From NCBI RefSeq assembly GCF_001039355.2, contig NW_019775816.1, forward strand, positions 173,569 to 202,768: a DNA stretch of 29,200 nucleotides, given 5' to 3'. The position numbers were made by a program, and so were the translations under genes. Source of the stretch: Lingula anatina. Lineage: Eukaryota; Brachiopoda; Lingulata; Lingulida; Lingulidae. Below are positions 21,501 through 29,200 of the stretch, one piece after another (position 1 is the first letter of the stretch; each line of letters starts with the position of its first letter). Below the pieces are notes generated by a model. It ran no database searches. It was not told the origin of the DNA and saw only the letters and a list, made by a program, of their open reading frames with translations.

Positions 21501-24500
21501 TAAATATGTCAAGAACAGCAAATGACATGTCTGGATTTGAACTGAAATGTTTTGCAAGCAGATGCTGGCAGGTTGATCTTGGTAAAGGTATTGGAGCTTT
21601 CTGGTCATGAAAAATGATATCCTGGTTATCCAACGTTGCTTGATCCAAAGCTTTCAAATAATGGCATACCACCTGCACTGGACTTGTGATTTCTTCACTC
21701 ACTTGCAAATTTGCATAATTTTTCCACTGCAAATGCATTCTGTTAAAACACATAATGGCACGTAAGGAATTAACAAGACGATCCCCTATTGTATTGCCAA
21801 TTTCTATGAAGATGCTATTTGTAGGCATGTGGAATAAAGATGTCCCTGCCTTCACTGTCCCTATGACCAAAAGCTCAAATATAAATTCATCCAAAGCTCT
21901 TGGATCATCCACAGTATCAAGGCTCAAATGGAGTGCATGGCATTTGTTTACTTTGGTGTCAACCAGTCTCTTCACGATGACATCTCTCTTGAATGGCCCA
22001 CTTATTGGAAATGTTATAACACCCTGTCCAGCACTTGCAGTTTTTTGCAAAATTTCTTCTGTTTTGCCAAGCCCAGGCACTTCTGAGGTTACAACTGTCA
22101 CTGCTCTATCAAGCTTGGATAGACACTCACGGAGCATCCCATCCTGCATTCCCTGAATTCTGTGGGCAAACTCAGAAAATTGGTCAACCAATGCATGATG
22201 AGCCCCACCTCTACAAATGATAGCCAGGAGAAATTCTTCATTCTTAAAAATACCATCTTGTTGCAAGTAAGACTGAATTTCATCAACAAGATAGAATTGC
22301 AGATCACCTGGTAGAACTTCAACATTTGCAATACAATATAAAGCTGGTCTCCCATGAGACTTCATGCAACGCCTTAAAAACAACTGAATCTCATCACTAC
22401 TTGTACTCTGATTTGCAAACAAAATTTGATGGGGTTCTGGATAAAGTCCGATAGTTGAGGCATATAACTCTAGAATGACTGGAACAATCTGCTGACTTTC
22501 TCTGTCCAATGTTGCAACATACAATTGCCCTGGTTGAACTATGGAATCCATAGTTCCCACTTTCTTTCCTTGGTCTTGTGAATCTCCATATATTGGTCTC
22601 GAAATAGGCTTTGTGGACTTGAAGTATGTTTCCAATGCTTTACCAATCTCTATCAAAGTTTGATGTGGATTACCATGTGATTCAAAGGAAGTGACACCAC
22701 TAACAAACCCCTCAGGAGCCTTGGTACCAGGGCAAATAAAGGAAAGAATCCCTAGTGCCTGTTCAGAAGTAGAACCAACCTTGTTACATGTAAAATAGTC
22801 ATGAAGTGTCCATAACTGGTCAGCATGAATGAAATTCAGATAATAATATCCATCCCTTGCACGTTGCAGATCTTCATTCCATTCATTTAAGTCTTTCTTC
22901 AGGCTCAGCAATGTATCCTCTAACTGATACATTTCTAATTGTGTTCTTTCAATCTGTCGATATCTAAAATGACCAGAAGTGTGTAACTGAGTGCACACAG
23001 AGGAGATTTCATAAGTAGAATCCACAGCTGCAATAAACTTATCTAATTCTACCTTTTCCAAGGGAGCGCTAACATGGTCATCACTGGTCAATTTTGTTTT
23101 TTCTGCATTGACAAGAAGAAGTGCTCTACTTCGCAGATCATTCAAGTCATTTATACCATAACTTGTTGTTTTCTCATCGATCTTGCAGAATACTGTTGCC
23201 TGACAGACATGGTCACTATAAAGACCAAACTTGAATTGCCCTACCTTTAATACATTTCTAATGATCTCTTTGGTCATTTCTCCTCTATTAGCAACATTTG
23301 CATACAGAGCCTTTAAACTATGTAGATGATCCATACAGTTGCGAATTTTTCCAGGCATATCTTTGGGACCATCATTCACACATTGCTGCAGTGTGTAGAA
23401 AAAACTTTCAGGCTGGGTCAGGCATGTGCTTTCAGATTTTATAAGCGGCTGGATAAATTGCTTCACTGCGATCAGATCAGAGACTGTGGATTCTGAAACA
23501 AACTGTTCAGCGTGTTCTTCAACTGCATCTATCAAATTCCTGATGTCCTCATCAATAATCTCTCTAAGAAATTCCAGAAGTGCCTGTGATTGTGATAATT
23601 CTTCTATAACATTCCAAGTTTCTGTTTGATTAAAGCCTTTGCTTACTTTATGGACCATATCAATAGCACTGCTCAATTCAAACAGACCCATTTTCCTGGG
23701 ATCATCAAAATATTTCTGAAAGTTTACTATGGCACAGCCAAATTCACTGCTTTCCTCAACTGTCACTTTACACGCTGTAAGAACAAGTTTCATGTTCTTG
23801 ACTGATTTGGCTGTTTTCCTTAATGCACGTAAATTTCGAAGTCTTTCAAGAACTTTATTTGGAAACATCCGTTTCTGTACCTTTTCTAATAGTTTACATT
23901 CTTCCAAAGGGTCACTACCATGGAAATTTTGTTCTATATCTTGTAACAGCATGTCTTCATCGTCAAAAAAGCTTTCAAATATCAAACCATATTTGTGAAT
24001 GCCCTGTGTAGCAATTTGTACGACATATGATTCCAAGTCCATTTCACTGACTGCTGAAATATTTTTATCTGAAGATCCGCTTGATTCATCTAAAGATCCA
24101 CTTGGTTCAGCATCATACAGCATACCTGTTGAGATTTCATTGTTCAACTGGCCCTGATTATGAGAGACAACAGGCTGTTTAAGACTGCAGCAAACATTAA
24201 TGAAAACTGCAGATTCTAAGTATGGGAAAATTACCTTGGCAGGTTCACATAAGCCATCAAATGCCCCCCAAAATGATTTGAGTCCAATTTCCTTGATGCT
24301 GATATCTGTCTCTCTTTGCAGTTGTTTCCAACATCTTTTAATAATTTCCCTAAGTTCTTCTATCTTAGAAAAGTGGTAGCGCATACTTCCTGAACCTAAA
24401 ACACATTTATCTAGTGCCTTTAAGTGTTTCAACTGCTCCCACCTCTCCTGTATTGTCTTCTCAGATTCTAAAACAGCTTCCTCCACCTTTATCTTAATAC

Positions 24501-24835
24501 ATGTGCTTCTCGGATCTGATGCAGAAAGTAAATCAAAACAAGCACCTCGTCCAAACGTCTCAAATAATTTGAGCAAGTGATCAAATGACTTCAATGAAAT
24601 ATTCTTGGTCAAAATACTGTCCAGAATTCTTTGCAATGCCAGCAATACCTGCTGATAGGATTTATGACAATGCACTGATGATACTTTCGAACCCTCAGCT
24701 TTTAGAACATGGTACCAAAATTTCTGGTTCTGTAATATGAACCTCATCCAGCTTTCATGTCCATCTGTCTCACTAAGCTCTTGGGATGGCATCTTAATCT
24801 TATCAAGAAGTGCAACAATAATCTTCTCTGAATAC
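12490..24835 (-). CDS. RNF213-like (mysterin family) giant AAA+ protein without a RING finger
   Basis: One minus-strand exon, 24835-12829, is open throughout. The first in-frame ATG is at 24792 (AAGATGC context, MPSQELSETDG). A TTCAG acceptor at 24836 means an upstream exon is possible. I infer a last exon, 12573-12490, joined in phase through a 255-bp GT-AG intron, giving about 4,015 aa; without it the frame stops at 12748 (4,014 aa). Numbering from 24792: Walker A GETGCGKT 1301-1308 and Walker B WLFLDE 1356-1361; Walker A GKPGCSKS 1625-1632 and Walker B VVLLDEVGL 1696-1704; then GISNWALD and DPPFLNRFEKQ (about 2005). These are hallmarks of the RNF213 AAA core, a dynein-like ATPase ring linked in vertebrates to lipid droplets and antimicrobial ubiquitylation. 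No RING is present; a Cys cluster, C-K-C-x4-C-x6-C-K-C-x2-C-H (3307-3327), lies where the RZ finger is expected. An acidic linker spans about 2665-2755. The N-terminal arm is about 1,100 residues shorter than in human RNF213. Confidence 0.9.
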
Positions 24836-24954
24836 CTGAAGCAATAAAGAAAGAGCACTTACCTCTGTGAAGTATGTTATTTTTTTAATTACAGATAATT
24901 TCATGCTGAAACAGCAACATACACTATAGCTAATAAGTCCCCGGTCACTTTAAT

Positions 24955-25160
24955 AGCACACGTTGTCTACATCAGACGCGCTAATGCGCACGTCCCCGAC
25001 AGTGTTAATGATAGGGGGATTACGATGGACAGCGCATGTTGCTCACAGCAGTAGGCACTGCCGCCGAAGTTAAACCGGTAATTAAGTCTTTAACTTGACT
25101 AAACATGTTTTGCTTTGTAACTTGCGTCCTTCAGTCTTGCTGTTGCGGAAGCGCTGGCGG
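24955..25160. promoter_or_regulatory. CpG-rich stretch upstream of the RNF213-like gene
   Basis: CpG dinucleotides are frequent here (for example GACGCGCTAATGCGCACG and GCCGCCG) in otherwise CpG-poor sequence, starting about 160 bp before the first in-frame ATG region of the large gene. This is where a promoter or untranslated first exon would be expected. On the minus strand a GTAAGT donor motif lies only 27 nt before the large exon's acceptor. No TATA box is obvious. Confidence 0.35.
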
Positions 25161-25574
25161 GACATATCTCCACCTTGCCGATATTTATCCCGTCTCTCGA
25201 CTTTAAAAGTATTATTGGTTTTGATTTTATCAAAGTCTTATTATATCAGAAAACCTGCATATTTTCATACGTTAAGAGAATTATAGAAACTGTAGAAAAA
25301 GCTACTCGTACATCAGGGATAAAAAACAACACCTTGCCACTATTACCTATTATTCATCACCAGAAGTTACTGTTTCACTTTTTTCTCCCAAATTACAAAG
25401 TCTGATGACAACTGAAAGCCTTTAGCCATACCTCAGGGCAGTGGGAGATAGTCTGGATTTGATTAAATGTAATGGAAGTATATTTTGAAGAATTTTCCTA
25501 GCCTTTGGCAATTTCCGCAAAGCTTCGGCATGCGCGGCAATACAGAGCTGTCGATATCTATGTGCGTGAACAAT

Positions 25575-25650
25575 AGAATTGGTGGAACAACGGTTAACGT
25601 CGTTCAGCCATCTGCAACCTACCCGACGGGAGTTCGTGTCTCTGTTGGTA
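25575..25650 (+). repeat. tRNA-derived SINE-like tract with pol III A and B boxes
   Basis: TGGAACAACGG at 25583-25593 matches the A-box pattern TRGYNNARNGG at all but one position. GTTCGTGTC at 25632-25640 matches the B-box GWTCRANNC at all but one. The spacing of about 38 nt between them is typical of tRNA genes and tRNA-derived SINEs. Flanking bases do not form a proper acceptor stem, so a functional tRNA is unlikely. The boundaries and any tail are not resolved, and an N at 25669 lies just downstream. Confidence 0.4.
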
Positions 25651-25669
25651 CTTTTGAAGATTTTGAAAN

Positions 25670-26071
25670 TATTTTGGCCACCTAAGTAGGACAATGTGGC
25701 TCTTTGTTTTGAAATGACATTTCCATTGTTCCTTTGAACACGCAAAAGTCTTCACCAGGAAGCAGATAACACTTACGTCAATATACTTGCTTTGTAATAA
25801 CCACCAAGGGGAAGAAACAAAAGCCTCACAATTAAGGTATCATCCTTCACACTGTAAAAGGTGTTAATTTCATGCTTCTATTGTTTGCCCACGAATCATT
25901 ATGACAAAATTGTAGGGTTGCCAGATCACTCGCGCTTCATTCAATTCTCCATATCTGCCCTGCAGCCTGGGATGAGTGAAACTTGACTGACCTTTGTTTA
26001 CATCTGGAGATTCTCTTTATAATACGATCAGTGTGCATAAATAATGATATTTTCCATCTGGAAAAATATGT
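25670..26071. other. Non-genic stretch
   Basis: I see no coding or structural signal here apart from a TATAAT-like tract near 26018. It separates the SINE-like tract from the duplicated unit. Confidence 0.4.
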
Positions 26072-27150
26072 GATAATGTAACGATTCTTATTTTACGGAT
26101 ACATATATTATTACGAAAAATTAATTCCTGGTATAATACCCCCTATTTCAGCGCCTATTCCTGGCTGCGTTAATTATGGGGGGTTGGAAAGTAATCCGTT
26201 AGGACGCGGGAGTGATGATTGCTACTCTTACCAACGGTAAATCACCGATCAACTAAACTCAGCCATCTGGAGCAGAATCACCAACAAAAGACAAATTGGA
26301 CTACATCTGCCCTCTTGTTGAAACATCTTATGTAAAAAAGGCGATGACGGTCAAAACATATGTGCTTCGTGGTTTATTAAATGTTCATCGTATTTTTTCG
26401 TTCATTTTTCTTATGAGTTAAGCAGCTTCACCTCCGTGACACCCTTTTTATTTATTTAAACCATTGTTAGATAAACCATGGGTTTCACTCCAGATTTCAC
26501 GATCGAGCAAGTGATCATGAGGAGAGTGTAGCATGCTATAGTTAGCTACCCCAAATATATACCTTACACCTCCAGGGTTTTACGATCGAGCAAGTGATCA
26601 TGAGGAGAGAGTGTAACAGAGAACTTCATTAATGGTCGTCATAATTGGTGGTTGCCTTGGGAAAATGAGTTACATGATTACATAATACGGATACATGATA
26701 ACATAAGATTAATACTAAAATTTTCCCTGATACAAAATCCCCTATTTCAGCGCTTATTCCTGACTACGTTAATTACAGGGGATTAGAAAGTAATCTGTGA
26801 GGATGCAGGAGCGATGATTGCTATGCTTACCAACGGTAAATCACCGATTTACTTGACTCCGCTACTTTGAGCAAAATCACTACCAAAAGACAAATTAGAC
26901 CACGTTCGTCCTCTTATTAAAACAAAGAATGTAAAAATGTGATGTCGGTCAAAGAAGAGGCATGGGCTACGTGCTTCATGGTTTATTAAATATTCATCGT
27001 ATTTTTTTAGTTCATTATTATAGCTTCACCTCGAGAGACCCTTTTTATATATTTAAAACACAGCACTCCACGGTTTTCGCGATCATGAAGAAAGGGAGTG
27101 TAGCAAAGAACCTCATTATGGTCGTAATAATTGGTGGTTGCATTGTAGGC
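26072..27150 (+). repeat. Diverged tandem duplication, unit about 500-600 bp
   Basis: About 26072-26660 and about 26673-27150 are direct copies with offsets of 592-609 bp. Shared blocks are ACGGATACAT, CCCCTATTTCAGCGC, a TTACCAACGGTAAATCACCGAT block, CAAAAGACAAATT, GGTTTATTAAAT.TTCATCGTATTTTTT, AGCTTCACCTC and CCCTTTTTAT. The first copy also carries an internal duplication of the CGATCGAGCAAGTGATCATG block (26500-26519 and 26582-26601). Each copy ends in an ATG-headed segment, intact only in the last one (27085). This may be a duplicated promoter plus first exon, or a low-copy mobile element of unknown type. Confidence 0.8.
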
Positions 27151-27186
27151 CTAACCTTGTTCATTTTAGTTGACAGACTAAGCTAG
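27085..27186 (+). CDS. Short ORF for a 33-aa single-helix membrane peptide (or a signal-anchor first exon)
   Basis: The ATG follows GCGATC (A at -3) and opens a 33-codon frame ending in TAG. The peptide has a basic head (MKKGSVAK) and then about 20 hydrophobic residues (LIMVVIIGGCIVGLTLFILV) before DRLS. That is a one-pass membrane peptide or a type II signal-anchor. A TATATATTTA tract lies about 35-40 bp upstream. Two related ATG-headed segments at 26518 and 26600 in the neighbouring duplicate are cut short by stops and indels after four and ten codons. I saw no convincing donor site that would extend it into another exon. The real coding status is uncertain. Confidence 0.35.
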   Translation: MKKGSVAKNLIMVVIIGGCIVGLTLFILVDRLS

Positions 27187-28004
27187 AAGAAAGAACAGAT
27201 CATTATCGCCTCTCTTTACTTAGGAACAATAATGTTGGCTAGTGGCAACATTTATAAGTTCTTTTATTTGGAAACTTTCCGATCCTTTGTCTGGGACTGC
27301 CGTGCAACGCCGTATAAATGACGTCCGAGAAACGGCGATAACGACAAAAGACGTCCTCGAACAGTTTTTGACTCACTGAAAATAAAAAAAATCAGTTAAG
27401 AAGTAGCCTATTAATGCCCTGGCAAATAACTTTTCGATGGCTCAGAGAGTTCTAGAATGAATGACAAGAAACACCATTAGGGCTAATAATAGACTAAAAA
27501 CTATCAGAGTGTATACCTGTCTTACTTTATTTCTAAGGCCATCTTGTGATACGAGTCATGCTACACTACAATAGAGGGGGTAGCAGTGGATGATTTAATA
27601 CAGGGATACCATTGATAGTATATCAATAGAAAATCGCGATCCTCAAATGTTTTTAATTCATTAAATATAAACAGTCTTTCCTCGTGCAATATGGGTCTGG
27701 TATAGTTGTATTGGCCTATCAGTTGGAAACACGTGCTTCGTCTACAATTGCAAATGGCGGAGGTGCCGTGTTAGTTATTGTCGTAAAATTAGCTGGATAC
27801 GTGCACGTGATCCATATGAGTACATGTATATGGCGGTCAGGGTAAGAGCTCTATATTACCCTCCCCAAACCTCTGATCCTATATATATGCACCTGCCTAG
27901 AGATCATATAGTGGAAATAAAGTGGTATATACGAGGATGATGTGTTTATACTGATATATGATACAGTTTACTGATCAATTTTCATACAATACAATATAAT
28001 AAAT
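27187..28004. other. Non-genic stretch with possible promoter motifs
   Basis: No gene is recognisable. A TATAAA at 27313-27318, immediately followed by TGACGTC, sits in a CpG-containing patch (27290-27360). Two CACGTG E-boxes occur at 27730-27735 and 27804-27809. None is tied to a visible gene. Confidence 0.35.
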
Positions 28005-28010
28005 TTTATT
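28005..28010 (-). terminator. Poly(A) signal AATAAA downstream of the GPCR
   Basis: The minus strand reads AATAAA about 160 nt after the last codon of the GPCR frame, a plausible 3' UTR position. Confidence 0.35.
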
Positions 28011-28170
28011 TCATGTCGGGTATAAATTGAAAAGAACTATTCACCGCCTGGGTAATGACAAACATTTCTACAAATAATTAATGCAATATTTACACATGAA
28101 ATCTAGTAAGATCATAAATGGAAAATCTTTCTACTAAAATATATACAAATACATGTCCACATGAAATCTA

Positions 28171-29162
28171 CTAAGACTGGTTTAAGGAAAATAATAACAT
28201 GAAAATTGAATACATCAGTGAATTGATAGCTTGTTGATGAGCAGTATATTTCTCAAGGTTGTAGATGTCGTAGATTCCACTTTGTATAGCGTTGAATCCA
28301 GCAGTGAGTAGCCAGAAAGCAGTAGTCACACATAAAACCATCCTGGTGATTTCCTTCATGTTGGTATTCAAGTCCTCAGTAGTGGAACCTAGCAATGGGA
28401 TGGGTATGGTGGTTTGGGGGTTGTCTGTGGTCTGAGAGAGCCTTTGCCTTGTCTCCCACCAAAGCCAGCCATTAAGTAGTGGTAATGTAAGGTAAGGTAT
28501 AATACAATACAGGGAGAAAGATACCCACTTATGTACTGAGTAAAACTGGGCAGAACTGTTGCTGTGTGCCTTTAACTTCTCTATACTGTTATGGTTTATA
28601 CTCCAGCATGTTTGAGTGCCATTCTGGTCCTTATAGTAGATATCTGAAGGACCTGGTATGAAAATTGGTAAATTGACAGCCAGTAGAAGTATTCCTGTTG
28701 TACAAATGGCCAGCCTGGTACGGGGCACTGTAAACCAGTGACTGTGCACAGCACTGGACCTTACTTTGAGCACTCTCTCAATGCTGAGGATGACCAGTAG
28801 GAGTGCACTGAACTCTGGAGCAAAGTAAATCATGAAGACAGCATAGCGGCACAGGAAAACACTGTGTGTGAGGAGTGGCGTGTCCTGATCATAGTGAATC
28901 CAGTAAAAGAAGCCATTGATGTTGACCAAGATGTCTGCCATAGCCACAGTTTTGAGGAGCTCTGGGTTCTGTGGAAGATTCTTTGTGAAAACACCAGCAG
29001 GGCCAGAATGTTAAAGATGATTCCTAGGGAGAAGATGGTGGGTCGACCTACCAGGGTCAGCTGGTGGGAAGTTTGGTTTAAACCAGCCAGGCCTTAATCT
29101 TCCTCTGGATTTCTTAGATATGGCTCTGATTCATGAGGAGTAAAGTGTGAAATACTGGCCAT
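28171..29162 (-). pseudogene. Rhodopsin-type (class A) GPCR, single exon, broken by one stop and one frameshift
   Basis: The reading starts at the ATG at 29162 (GAGATGG context, MASISHFTPHESEP). It meets TAA at 29096-29094 (codon 23) and then continues in the same frame through NQTS and TM1 (GRPTIFSLGIIFNILALLVF). Around 28950-28975 the frame must shift by one base to reach LLKTVAMADILVN (TM2). From there it is open to 28171: TM3 with its start cysteine (FLCRYAVF) and ERV in place of DRY, TM4, an extracellular loop with N-glycosylation sites (NGT, NSS) and the partner cysteine (TCW), TM5, TM6 (FWLLTAGFN, lacking the usual proline) and TM7 without NPxxY, ending LNQS. The overall size (about 330 codons) is right for class A; the closest type is probably a peptide or orphan receptor. 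The breaks may be real or may be assembly errors. Confidence 0.65.
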
Positions 29163-29200
29163 CTCTGGTGTTTTCCTCTCAGTTCCTCCCCAGATAGCAT

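Noticed and set aside
25583-25640. A functional tRNA gene
   Set aside because: The A and B boxes are only near-consensus, the T-arm pairs in about four positions at best, and no acceptor stem can be drawn.
25422-25745. Overlapping open frames on both strands (107 codons minus, 66 codons plus)
   Set aside because: Both run through the SINE-like tract and the N at 25669. Neither has a recognisable family motif or supporting splice sites.

Overview
The window is animal (metazoan) nuclear DNA: genes with GT-AG introns, AAUAAA signals, a giant RNF213-family (mysterin) gene, a rhodopsin-type GPCR, transposon genes, MITEs and a tRNA-derived SINE-like tract, all in AT-rich sequence. The gene mix suggests an invertebrate (lancelet, lophotrochozoan or similar), but nothing here fixes the species. 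Single N bases at 3826, 6897 and 25669 mark draft-assembly joins.

Layout. The left end holds one probable minus-strand exon (150-317) of an unrecognised gene. A compact four-exon plus-strand gene (1384-2718) follows; it encodes a 111-aa basic protein of unknown function and has its own poly(A) signal. Facing it is an intact three-exon minus-strand gene (4005-6578) for a 625-aa Mutator-like DDE transposase-domain protein. The transposase contig is bounded on both sides by an N lying between near-identical direct copies, so its placement is partly an assembly matter. From 6965 to 12480 there are almost no genes. This stretch carries three copies of a short TIR element (CAGGC ends, perfect 5-bp target duplications), microsatellites, a tandem duplication of about 280 bp and a perfect 31-bp-arm palindrome.

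The dominant feature is 12490-24835 on the minus strand: an RNF213-like AAA+ protein of about 4,015 aa, almost all in one exon of about 12 kb. I infer an additional C-terminal exon with a basic tail. It keeps both active-looking Walker A/B pairs and RNF213 hallmark motifs but has no recognisable RING finger. It has only a divergent Cys cluster where the RZ-type finger is expected. A CpG-rich stretch upstream (about 24955-25160) may be its promoter.

The right end has a SINE-like tract, a duplicated unit of about 600 bp (26072-27150) whose last copy encodes a 33-aa one-helix peptide, and a GPCR (28171-29162, minus) that is full length in outline but broken by one in-frame stop and one frameshift. 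I see no operon-like functional link between the genes. The main themes are an expanded innate-immunity-type gene family and heavy transposon activity.
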